Shown here: piece by piece, positions 54,985 to 64,000 of the stretch
Numbering within the stretch: the stretch's first letter is position 1
Layout: every line of letters begins with the position of its first letter
NCBI GenBank assembly: GCA_028673005.1
Contig: CM054114.1
Coordinates: 15,625,516 to 15,689,515 of the forward strand
DNA from: Tanypteryx hageni
Taxonomy: Eukaryota > Arthropoda > Insecta > Odonata > Petaluridae
DNA: 64,000 nt
Direction: 5' to 3'
Translations under genes and position numbers: made by a program
The notes under the pieces: model-generated
The model's database searches: none
Told to the model about the DNA's origin: nothing
The model's input: only the letters and a program-made list of their open reading frames with translations

Positions 54985-56206
54985 TCTACATCTGCATGTT
55001 ACCCTGCAATTCACCATTCTGGTGGATGGCAGAGGGTGCACTGCACCGAGGCACACCTAACAGTTATTACTCGCAGATTTATCTTGCCGGTTATGGTCTC
55101 GTATTGTTCTCGGAAAGAAGGAGCCTCTATAACGTTCCGTCCTACAATGGATCTCACGTATCTTATCGCCATGATCGTTTCTACCTATGTACGTTGGAGC
55201 CTCAATTACTGCCACTACATCTTCTGCTAGACATTCTGATCTGTATTTATTTAGGAGCCTTAACCTTGAGCACATTCTACTGCCTTCCAGAGGTCTCCAT
55301 TTTAAATGCTTCAATAATGATGTGACGCTCTCCATATGTTCGTACTTTTGTTTAACGAACCTGCCTGCTCTCCGCTGTACCCATTCTAACTTCATTTTAT
55401 AGTCCTCCTCATACGGATCCCATATAATGGAGGCATATTTCACCTTCGTTCTAATTAGTGAAAAATAACACGCTACGCGTTCTTTCTCTGTACTATTCCG
55501 CACTATTCTGCCTATAAAGGAGTTTCCTGTTAGCTGCACCTATAACACGATGAATGTGCATTCTCAACGAATGGTCACTACAAATAGTAACTCCTAAATA
55601 TTTTATATGTTCAGCTGCTTGAATATTCCTTGTATCGATTTTGTACTCGAAACCTAATTCTCTATTCTTACTTCTCCACAACAGTACTACTGCACATTTA
55701 CTGTATTTCATTTCAATGCTCCATTCCTTACACCATGCGGAAATGGCTTTTAAATCTTCCTACAGCGACTGATTGCCATCTCGGTTGATTATCTCCTTAA
55801 ACATATATGGCGGTGTCATCTGAGAAGAGTCTGATTTTACTACTACCACCGAAAAAATACCATTTACATAAATTAGGAATAGTAGCGGGCCCAATAAACT
55901 TCTCTGAGGAACACGTGACCCGACTTGAAAGGGGGACAAGTACATTCCATTAATGACCACTATCTGTTCTCTCTTCCTGAGGAAATCTCTCACCCAATTC
56001 GCAATTTTCGGGTTGATACAGTATTTTACGTGCTTCGCTATCAAATTCCGATGTGGGACCTTATCAAACGCCTTCCTGAAGTCAATTAAAATAGAATCGC
56101 CCTGGATATTTTTTTCTCCGCATCGCAATAAATCATTCACGAAAAACCGAGTTGAGTTTCACATAATCTACCTTTCCGGAATCCGTGATTGTATATTTTT
56201 GTCTGA
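54985..56206 (-). mobile_element. CR1/Jockey-type LINE, 5'-truncated
   Basis: Minus strand: KIYNHGFRKGRLCETQLGFS (56,205-56,140), then DSILIDFRKAFDKVPHRNLI, NWVRDFLRKREQIVVINGMY, GSRVPQRSLLGPLLFLIYVN, a damaged catalytic box, KYLGVTICSDHSLRMHIHRV, VKYASIIWDPYEEDYKMKLE, WVQRRAGRFVKQKYEHMESV and a C-terminal RGSFFPRTIRDHN. The 3' UTR with a CAGATGTAGATAAG-like end reaches about 54,985. YADD reads as SQM here, so it is dead. The LINE was truncated at its 5' end at a repeat junction (56,206). Confidence 0.85.
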
Positions 56207-56475
56207 TCAACCTCTTCATTTATTATAGCCATAGCTCCTTCCACGCCGATCACACAAGGGAGGAGGAAAACCCGGCGCTCGCATTCGGAATGGGACTGTT
56301 CGGTGCAACCGTTTCGGCGCGAGGATCTTTTGGCAGGGAAACCTTTCGGCGCAGGGATCATTTGGCTCAGGGATCTTTCGGCGCGGGGACCTTTCAGCGC
56401 AGGAACACATTTTTTCTCTTTCCCGGGGTAATACTCGAGCAAAATAGCAGAAAATATTGCTACTTACTATACCTA
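56207..56475. repeat. Transposon end with short TTTCGGCGC tandem repeats
   Basis: 56,299-56,405 holds about seven 15-16 bp units of the form GGATCTTTCGGCGCG. The segment 56,290-56,475, including GGAACACA and TTTTCTCTTTCCCGGGGTAA-like text, is found inverted at 60,290-60,115. The two may be the ends of one 4-kb element. Confidence 0.6.
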
Positions 56476-57895
56476 AACTTGGTAGAATTCGACGTTTATT
56501 TTTGTTTTCATCGACGATTTAAATCGACGTTTATTTTTCCTAGAAAATTTAGACTAATATTGACGCTTAAAATTACAACTACTATAGGGTTGGTAATATT
56601 CGACATTCATTTTTCTAAAATATCGGCGTTAACTTTTCGTAAAAATTAGCGACCAATATCGACATTTACTTTCATACATTTTACTAGGCTTGGTAGTTTT
56701 AGAAGTTAATATTTCTTAAAACGCGATAACTACCATTATTTTTTATTCCTAAAAATCAACGACGTACATCAACGTTTATTATTATACATTTAATTAAACA
56801 TTTTAGTTTTAGACCTTTATATTTTGGCTATAATAATCCAAGAGGTTGATTAGCAAGAAATACTCACAAACACCGACGTTTATAAGGATGTTTTCTTAAA
56901 AAGCGATATCTAATATCGATGATTATTTCAATACATTTCATCAATTGTAATCTAGAAAAGTGTTATAAATTGAATTGCTTCTAATTATGTTTAACTAAAA
57001 GTGTGTAAATAAAAATAAGGCTTATTTTATGCTGCTTTATTTGTTGTTATCTATATTTTGGCGAATGTATTGTTATTGACTTCGGCCACCACCCTGGAAC
57101 AGTTAACTTTTTGCAATAAATTATTCACGAAATCAAGATCATTATCGAGAAATTAACGCCGCATGAGTATAACGCACAACCTAATGTATGAATGAATATT
57201 TTGATGAAAAGTATATCATTTTGTTGAGTAATAAACAACTATGAATGCGGAAAAACTCCAGAGTGCGTATATGGAACGATGCGCCTTCGGCAGTAATGCA
57301 AAAGAAACTAAGCACGATGTACACTCTCAGAAAGATTATATACATTTTATGACAGGGTGCTTTTGGAAATGCCCTACGATACTCATTTTTCAGTTCGGGA
57401 AAATCTTTCATTTTGCCTGTTGGAGGAGGTCGGCAGATAATTTCGCGCAGTGGACGCAATAGACGTCCCCCGACTTTTCGGTAAATGAAGTCTAAAGCGC
57501 GTATGGCATATCGGATCTGGCCGGGGGAAAGAAAGATCACAATTAACCGATCATAATATTTTGTCCTTTACCCTTGGATTCCACGGTTGCTTAGTAGGTG
57601 CCCTTAAGACAGCAGTGACATAAGTAAGCGAAATTAGAAAACAAATTCCGAATGTTGTTTGGCCGTGGGTATGAAAAGTACAGACTGTCTCTACGGTTTT
57701 GGTTGTTTGGTGGTAAAATATGTTAAGTTTTAGAGCGGATAACAAAGTTTTAAAATCATGACGCATAAATTTCCTGGAAAATGTATTGGTGAATTCTACA
57801 CTTATCGGAGACAGTTCATTTTCGTCGATTTAAATTTAAAAAAAATTAGATTTTCATCGATTTAAATCGTATCCTACCAAGCCCAACTGTATCTT
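56470..57895. mobile_element. Possible inverted-repeat element
   Basis: CTTGGTAGAATTCGACG at 56,478 and, inverted, CTTGGTAGGATACGA at 57,884-57,870, both followed by TTTAAATCGACG-type phrases. The ~1.4 kb between holds many CGACGTTTA-like words and one 119-residue minus-strand ORF (57,181-57,540) without known motifs. Weak. Confidence 0.35.
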
Positions 57896-58081
57896 GGCTT
57901 CCTGTAGGTTAAAATATTAACGGAATATTTCGTAATACTGATACCTACTGAAAATTGCTTGTAGGTACACAACATCATCTTATGAGAATAATAACTGTTG
58001 GCGGGGGGAGGCAGGGAGAGATCGAAATAACTAACATTTATAGGGGAGATGAATGTCTATCGAATGGAAATTTCATAGTAA

Positions 58082-58831
58082 ATGAGCAATATTTAACTAC
58101 ACTACGGAAATTAGTAAGGATTAGCGGTGGGAAGGTTATGGGGAAGATGGTCGAAATTATTAATAATATTATTAATTAATATTAAATAAGCTTTGAATGA
58201 GGTTGCAAAGTAGGATGTGGTATGTTATACTGGTGTTAATAAAAGTAAGAACAAAGAATGAACCACTAAAACAAAAAATACAGACGAAGAACAAACGGAA
58301 AGGAAGAGCCACAAGTACAGTATGTGAATAACAGGAGCACTTTTTAGTACGTAAATAACTATTATTGACCGGGTGGGATAGAATTCTAGGGGTTGGATAA
58401 ATTTAGAGAATATTCCTTGCGGCTTAGGAGTATTCTCTTAATCCATATCTATTTTGCCGTAGTATACAATAACCAAATAGATTATGATTGGGTTTATTGC
58501 CATGTTTAATAATCACCCTAAACTCTGGTAAATTTGTTGTGAAAATACGCATAAATGGTAAATTGCGGCAATGAGCAATATTTAACTACACTACGGAAAT
58601 TAGTAAGGATTAGCGGTGGGAAGTTTATGGGGAAGATGGTCGAAATTATTAATAACATTATTAATTAATATAAAATAAGCATTGCATGAGGTTGCAAAGT
58701 TGGATGTGGTATGCTATACTGGTGTTAATAAAAGTGAGGACAAAGAATGAATCAGAAAAACAAAAAAAATACAAACGAAGAACGAACGGAAAGGAAGAGC
58801 CAAAAGTAGACTATGTGAGTAACAGGAGCAT
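58082..58831. repeat. Composite repeat R-M-R
   Basis: R1 (58,082-58,343) and R2 (58,571-58,831) are about 260-bp direct repeats (both start ATGAGCAATATTTAACTACA) at roughly 90% identity. Repeat M (58,344-58,571) sits exactly between them and recurs alone at 52,734-52,963. This could be one and a half copies of a 490-bp tandem unit, or an LTR-like arrangement. Confidence 0.85.
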
Positions 58832-58869
58832 CGAGAAAAACAGATCATATCGCAAGGAGAAAGCTTAGT

Positions 58870-60110
58870 GTTATGGTTTGCATCTCGATTACATCAAAGT
58901 AAATATCTGTTTATGAGGTCCTTACTTATAATTCAAGGCGTAAAGCCAATTCTATTTTTAATTTCCTTTTAAAAGTGCTGAGTTTTTTCCTAGCGTAATT
59001 AAAATTATCCATAGTTGATCCTTGGAAAAATAAGCTTATTCGCATTTATAAACCTATTTTTACGCTACCTCAGCACGGATTCGAACTTGGTTTGTTAGAA
59101 AAATTAAATTCTTTTCTTTTACGAATGGTTTATCATTCGTTCAGAGGTGTCACCGTAATCATAAGAAACTACGTTATATTGAAGAAGTATAGCATTTTTA
59201 GGTTTTGTCGTCACTTTGGAATTGCTATTTTCCTTCAAATATGTTTAGTTGGTTTTTTATTTGATTCTCTTCCTTTCATATAAAATAAAAATATTAAAAC
59301 AAGGCATTCCAGTTATCTTGCAAAGATCCTGAGATATTCGCCAAATATGTCAACAGACTATATAGTATTAGCGTAAAGGTTAATCATAACAATCTCCATT
59401 GAGTTGAAGCTGAGAGTGTAAGAACTGAGCGTAAGGGAATTTAAATCTTATCTACGGTTTTTCTATACATTGTATGTGAAGCGTACAATCGAATTTATTT
59501 AAGTAGTGCTTAAGATGGGACGGCATGAGGTGGTATGGCAAACCAGTCTTAATGAAAATGATCAGAAATCATGCAGATAGTTTTATAAGATCTGAAGATT
59601 AATGTATTTTTATTAAAAATATCATAAGCACAGAGAAATAATCTACCCTTAATCGTAAGTATTGTTATTTTGGTATATGAGCATTCATGCAAAGAAGTTT
59701 CGTTTAACGATGATTTTTCTTAGAGCGAATTCAACAACTCCTTATGCACCTTAAAACAAAATGCAGACGTTGTAAACGTCAAGTGTTTTCGGTCTGGTTT
59801 TTGAATTAACAGCTAACGATGTTTGAGAATAATAATATTAGTTTCAATGTGATAAACTAAGAGAAATCATAATTTATTAATCAGGATTAATATTTTTATT
59901 CCTAATCGACAGTTACCGATGATTATTTATCTTCGTAGAATTCCAATTTAAAATTCGACATTTGTCGACGATTACGACAGACAGCCATATCGCCTATATG
60001 TGTTAACAATTTTTACCGCACTCCCCCCTCCTAACTTTATTATTTTCATAAGACATTGTTGTGTACGTACATGAATTTCCAATATCAGTATTAAGAAATA
60101 TTCCATTAAT
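58870..60110. other. Gene 2 intron, nothing recognised
   Basis: No supported ORF or repeat. The ORF at 59,092-59,283 lacks motifs. Confidence 0.5.
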
Positions 60111-60114
60111 TTAA

Positions 60115-60290
60115 GATTTTTACCAACAGGAAGCCAAGACATAATATGTAGTAACTTTGCTCTAGTTTTACCCAGGAAAACACAGAAAAATTGTGTTCCT
60201 TCGCCAAAAAGTCCCGCGCCGAATGACCCCTGCGCCGAAATGTCTCTCCGCCGAAAGATCTCCGAGACGAAACGATTACGTCGAACTTTT
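60115..60290. repeat. Inverted copy of 56,290-56,475
   Basis: GCGCCGAA-type short repeats (60,215-60,275) followed on the minus strand by GGAACACAATTTTTCTGTG and the region up to CTTGGCTTCCTGTTGG. Inverted relative to 56,290-56,475. Confidence 0.6.
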
Positions 60291-60394
60291 CTAAACCCGC
60301 CGGCATTAGCCTACTCTTAATGAAAAGCACCAAGGCTGGGAACTTGGGTGTTACCACGAAGCACGGCCTATATTGGTGGTAAAACTATTTACCA

Positions 60395-60625
60395 AACAAA
60401 TTAAGAGAGAGAGAGAGAGAGGGCAACGGCTTAACGTCCCTTCCAAAGGACGGAACATTGACTTTCCGCGGTCTCCCCGAACCACACTAACAGAGAGCCT
60501 TGGAAAAAAACTTACTTTCGCAAGATTCGTTCTAGCTACCCTTTCGAGCAGCAGGCGAGTAGCAGCCAACGTCCTAAACACTACACCACCGACAACCTCC
60601 CGGAATCCGTGCTTGTATCCGTTAT
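60395..60625 (-). mobile_element. Probable tRNA-derived SINE
   Basis: Minus strand: a tRNA-like head GGTGGTGTAGTGTTTAGGAC then GTTGGCTGCTAC (A-box style), a weak B-box-like GAACGAATCT, a body ending GGAAGGGACGTTAAGCCGTT and a (CT)n tail (60,401-60,422). The layout head-body-microsatellite tail and the GACGTTAA phrase fit arthropod SINEs. The B box is degraded. Confidence 0.55.
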
Positions 60626-60828
60626 GATATGAATGTAAAGTAAAATTTTGTAGCAGTAAGGGACATTTGCTCTTAATAAATGAATAGTTATTTGAACAAA
60701 AAACGAGCATTTCATATTCACTAGAGACGATTGGACATTTTTGTTATCAACTGCATAAAATAACCTCTTAGAAGGGTTTGTAAGATAAGAGAAGTATGTA
60801 ATTGCCAGTTTAGGCGTATTATACTTAC

Positions 60829-60968
60829 AGGATCACCATCTTCCACACACCACCTCCTCCCGGCGCAATAACGGTTGAAGCGTCCCCAGATCCACCACCC
60901 GATGAGGCAGCCGAAGAAAGAAATGACTACCGCAAGGGTGACGAATACGGGGATACGATCGCTAGACA
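60829..60968 (-). CDS. Gene 2, transmembrane exon
   Basis: Minus strand: acceptor with tract TTTCTCTTATGTCTCTGCAG, 140 nt, donor GTAAGT. After TG (completing ATG with the A at 61,107) it encodes SSDRIPVFVTLAVVISFFGC and LIGWWIWGRFNRYCAGRRW then CVEDGDP. One hydrophobic helix of about 20 residues is followed by a basic patch, so the C-terminus should be cytoplasmic. Compared with gene 1 (8,215-8,378) the WWIW, RYC-GRR and VEDG motifs, exon start phase, phase-0 end and donor context are kept, while the helix and N-terminus have diverged. The exon is 8 codons shorter at its 3' end. Protein family not recognised. Confidence 0.7.
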
Positions 60969-61106
60969 CTGCAGAGACATAAGAGAAACAATTTAAAATT
61001 CAACGTATGTCTACGGCTTATCTCATTATTTGACATTTTGAACTATTCATAGATTATAAAAAAATTATTTCTGAAAACTATCGTTTGTAATAACTCATTA
61101 ACTTAC

Positions 61107-61135
61107 TGTGATTGATGTCTATTTCCTTACGGAGG
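61107..61135 (-). CDS. Gene 2, candidate first exon (start codon split by intron)
   Basis: A GTAAGT donor at 61,106-61,101 follows ...CATCAATCACA; joined to the acceptor at 60,969 it gives ACATGTCTAGC, creating an ATG across the junction. The intron is 138 nt with a good polypyrimidine tract. In gene 1 the donor reads GTAGGT and the junction gives no ATG, where a different upstream exon (10,009-10,030) seems to supply the start. The 5' limit of this exon (UTR) is unknown. Confidence 0.4.
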
Positions 61136-61379
61136 TAAATTTTTTGATTGTTTCAAACTAATTGTAAGAAAGATGTTGTGGAAGATCAGATTATATAGTT
61201 TCCTGGTTCTGTATGCATTAATAGCCTGTCTTTGTACTGAGGTCGAAGGTTTCGAAAGATGAAGTCGATCTTCGACGGACACAGTTAACAGAAAAATTGT
61301 CCTTGGAAACATATAGATAGGAAAAGATCCAAGTTCATGCAAATATCGGGAAAAGAAAAATACTCGAACGTAAGTATTG

Positions 61380-61700
61380 GCTTGGAAAGCCATCGGAATC
61401 AGTTTCAGACAGTAAAGTTGTACCTTGAAAGCATCATGACGAGAGAAGCAAAATGTACCGATAAAATTAGGACTAGAATAGCGAAAGCAAAGGCCACTCT
61501 TAGTAGAATATAGTATCTTCTACCAATGGGGAATATTAAGGAAGACGTCCGCAAGAAGAAGTTGATAAAATGAGAAGAATAGGAGGGAAGCATGATCAAA
61601 GGCGTGTGTTAGAAGGAAAAAGATGAAGGCAAATGTTTCAGCTGATGGAAAGAGAACTGTGAAGGCTCGATTAAGCCGGCGGAAAATAGGAGCGTGTGGA
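61380..61700 (+). mobile_element. LINE reverse-transcriptase tail fragment
   Basis: The plus strand reads ESIMTREAKCTDKIRTRIAK and AKATLSRI, then NIKEDVRKKKLIK after a stop. Orthologous to the fragment at 9,340-9,440 and so older than the gene duplication. Confidence 0.6.
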
Positions 61701-61859
61701 TTATCAAGACAGACTATGGTTATCGGCATTCCGATTCACTAACCACTATCCATTTGAAATAGAAAACTTATGTTTCTTGGCTTTAGTGACGCAGTTCTTT
61801 CGTTAATTACAATGTGAACTAACCTTATATTTGGTTGAAATTCCACTTATCACCTAAGC

Positions 61860-62480
61860 TAGGCTACGTTCCATGTTCTGAAATATACCAGATTTTCATT
61901 AATAATGTTGAAAAGCAATTGAAATTACCTTGTGCACACATTCTTAGTTTGGTTTTAAGTCGTTCATGAACAACAATGAACTATCCCGGAATGGAGTGGT
62001 TGCCACAACGGCCAACAAAGGCGACGACACAAAAAATAAATCCTCCATTGTTTGATATAATCAATTTAGAAAAATATAAATTATAATGGCTTTGTCTAAG
62101 GTGATCTAATGTCTAACAACTGCTAAAGGATATATCAGAAGCGATGTCAAGGAAATATGGAATCTGTGATTTACCGATTTATTTTATAATCCGTAGGTAG
62201 TAATTAATAGAACAGTCGAAAATTAAATTATTTAAATCATACATAACTCTCTTGAGATGAGTAACATTAATATTTAAACTCACTTTCATTCCTTCGTCGT
62301 AAATTATTTATTTCTTATTACTTAGTGGGTGTATACGTAAAGAAGATAAACGTACTTAATTAAGTTAAGAATAATACATTTTCTTTCATTCACAATGCTC
62401 GGTAGGCGCAGGAAAGAAAATAAAACGAATTTATATTAGGTCTTGTTTACTAAAGTTGCTACAAAGATTGTTTTCGTTGA
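61860..62480. repeat. Upstream part of the gene duplication (partner 9,480-10,070)
   Basis: Long co-linear similarity to 9,480-10,070, including AGGCTACGTTCC, CTGAAATAT, TTGATATAATCAATTTAGAA and GATTGTTTTCGTTGACAAAA. In gene 1 a first coding exon is proposed in this block; here its ATG and donor are lost. Confidence 0.8.
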
Positions 62481-62502
62481 CAAAAATAAACAGGAAGAAA
62501 AA

Positions 62503-62613
62503 TGGAATACGCAGAGTTTTCAAAGATTTTCTTTATGGGAAATGCGTATAAAACGTATAGAGTTATTGGTTGTTACTTGAGTTTTTATTTCCGAAACTAT
62601 AAGTCGTAATTAC
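62503..62613 (+). repeat. Copy of the segment at 33,735-33,845 (inverted)
   Basis: The plus strand reads MEYAEFSKIFFMGNAYKTYR, then after divergence FYFRNYKS and a stop, matching the minus-strand MEYTEISKAFFMENRYET...FYLRNYNS. Both DNA and protein are similar. Probably a dispersed repeat that includes an ATG-led reading frame. Confidence 0.6.
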
Positions 62614-62896
62614 ATATATGGTCTCGCGAACTTTTTTGTGATGAATGTTATTCTCTATTCGAATAAATTTTTAAATTTATGTATACGTCATAGAATATAT
62701 GTATTAGAGCAAGGGATAGAAAATATGGTTTTTTTAATTGTTGTTTGCAGATAGAAATGTCGTAACGATCGATGCAAACAAAATTGTGATATTATGCTTG
62801 GGATTCTCCCGAATTTTTGTTTGATCTTTGATAGGAGAAGTTTGAGCTCCTAAAATAGAGCCTGAGTGTCTGTTAGTTGTTAACACTAGGAAATAA

Positions 62897-63209
62897 AAAT
62901 TATTTTATTAATATCTGCTATGTTTAAAAAAAACTCTGGTTCCTATCTCTTCAAGTCTTCATACTAGTCATTTAGTGGCGTTTTTCCACACGCTTAGTGC
63001 AGAAATTATTTTATTAATATCTGGTGTGTTTAAAAAAAACTCTGGTTCCTATCTCTTCAAATCTTCATACTTGTCATTCAGTGACGTTTATCCACACGCT
63101 TAGTGCAGAAATTATTTTATTAATATCTGGTGTGTTTCAAAAAAAACTCTGGTTCCTATCTCTTCTAGTCTTCATACTTCAGTGGCGTTTATCCACATGC
63201 TTAGTGCAG
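62897..63209. repeat. 106-bp tandem repeat, three copies
   Basis: Units start at 62,897, 63,003 and 63,109, each with AAATTATTTTATTAATATCT, CTCTGGTTCCTATCTCTT and CACACGCTTAGTGCAG-like parts. The third has a 5-bp deletion. High identity indicates recent expansion. Confidence 0.95.
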
Positions 63210-64000
63210 ACCTAAGTTCTTAATAATATTTTATGTATAGGTATCAAATGTGCTACCACGCGCCCAGCAATGTAAGTATTTTTATTACATAACATGTTAT
63301 ACTGTAGTTGGTAAAGCATTATTTTCTTAACTTTATTGAATTGATTTATAAATTATATACAGTTACTACATGTACAAAATGTGAATCAACAAATAATTTT
63401 TCTGAATCTGATTCTAACTAGTGTTCCAATGTATGTACCTAAACTAAATTACTTTTGTCTTATTCATTTATTGATATTTTAAAATTGTCTTAAATTGTGC
63501 CATTGTTATTGTTATTATGTATACAATACATGTGCTACTTACTTTTTTACCTACTTAATGTTACCTTAAGGGTTTTTTAAATTTTTGATGACACAGTGAA
63601 GAAAAATAACTAGTCAGGAAAAAAGACATTTTATTTGAAGGGTAACGTAAAATTGTTGTCATTAATGTTGCAATTTCCTATTTATCTTCCAACAATCATG
63701 AAGTAGCCATACATATGTTTACCTTTATGTTGCCTTTACGTTTTGTTATATTTTTTTGTTACTGGCACAGCAGAAATTATTATTTTTTTCAATGTTTTAA
63801 AATATATTTTTTAAGGCAAATATAAAATTTTGTTTTGTAAGCTTGATCATTTTTAATAATAAAAACTCACTGGCCCAAAAACATGTATAATACGACAAAA
63901 TTTGAGGAAAATGGCATGGTAGCAAATTTGCCACCACATGTCTGCCCGTGTCCGAAAATAGGGTGTGCTCGCTGTAGTGTTAAGACAAAGAATTATGTTC
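63210..64000. other. AT-rich stretch, nothing recognised
   Basis: No supported feature to the end of the window. Confidence 0.55.

Noticed and set aside
56137..56442. 101-residue minus-strand ORF
   Set aside because: A junction artefact of GC-rich short repeats and the 5' end of the LINE reverse transcriptase.
60373..60627. 84-residue plus-strand ORF and its 119-residue minus counterpart
   Set aside because: They lie within the probable SINE and its GA/CT tail.
1..64000. CRISPR arrays, operons, Shine-Dalgarno sites, rho-independent terminators
   Set aside because: The window is eukaryotic; repeats seen are minisatellites, tandem monomers and transposons, none with spacer-repeat order.

Overview
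This is an AT-rich eukaryotic (nuclear) window, most probably from an arthropod and likely an insect. The evidence is spliceosomal introns, a very dense layer of decayed transposons typical of arthropods (piggyBac, Tigger/pogo, several hAT lineages, Merlin, PIF/Harbinger, Mutator-like, Jockey/CR1-type LINEs, Penelope-like elements), abundant (TA)n microsatellites and no operon-like gene packing. I cannot name the species. No rRNA, tRNA or CRISPR is visible. Many ORFs here begin at non-ATG codons and are not genes.

Host-gene signal lies almost entirely on the minus strand. I propose two tandem paralogous genes. Gene 2 (about 61,107 down to about 27,617) is assembled from small exons with matching splice sites and phases: a first exon whose A joins TG across an intron to make the start codon, a transmembrane exon (60,829-60,968), three phase-0 mini-exons (53,600-53,656; 48,242-48,274; 47,693-47,749), an acidic exon that carries a 9-bp in-frame minisatellite (35,605-36,116), an Ala/Glu-rich coiled-coil exon (ending 33,382), a Ser-rich exon (32,578-32,706) and a terminal exon with a stop and polyA signal (27,617-27,733). 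Gene 1 (about 10,030 down past position 1) has the same transmembrane exon (8,215-8,378), a phase-0 mini-exon (7,952-8,002) and a downstream block at 1-945 that matches the block lying beside the minisatellite exon of gene 2. I do not recognise the protein: a short N-terminus, one membrane helix with a WWIW motif, and a modular cytoplasmic tail.

The rest is transposon debris, in order: LINE fragments and a deleted piggyBac (2.4-5.7 kb); a ~290-bp tandem repeat (5.8-6.6 kb); an inverted hAT copy (6.6-7.8 kb); a 566-bp Penelope-derived element with a hammerhead-ribozyme-like fold inserted in gene 1 intron 1 (8.5-9.0 kb); a Jockey-like LINE cut by a Tigger (11.6-14.9 kb); a complete but dead 2.49-kb hAT with terminal inverted repeats and target duplication (20.5-23.0 kb); a DDE-like gene family with one stop codon (23.6-25.8 kb); a 959-bp inverted-repeat element (28.3-29.2 kb); a 168-bp Penelope ribozyme unit with 12-bp target duplication (30.1 kb); a Harbinger with divergent MADF and transposase genes (30.5-31.9 kb); Penelope reverse-transcriptase pieces (31.9-32.4 and 37.0-38.2 kb); MULE and Merlin relics (41.7-44.5 kb); a pogo element (45.6-47.4 kb); further hAT relics (50-52.5 kb); a CR1/Jockey-type LINE (55-56.2 kb); composite and tandem repeats (56.2-60.6 and 62.9-63.2 kb); and a probable tRNA-derived SINE (60.4 kb).

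The two things most worth following are the tandem membrane-protein genes with cassette-like mini-exons, and the set of at least four Penelope-associated hammerhead-like folds, two of them in elements whose target-site duplications can still be read.
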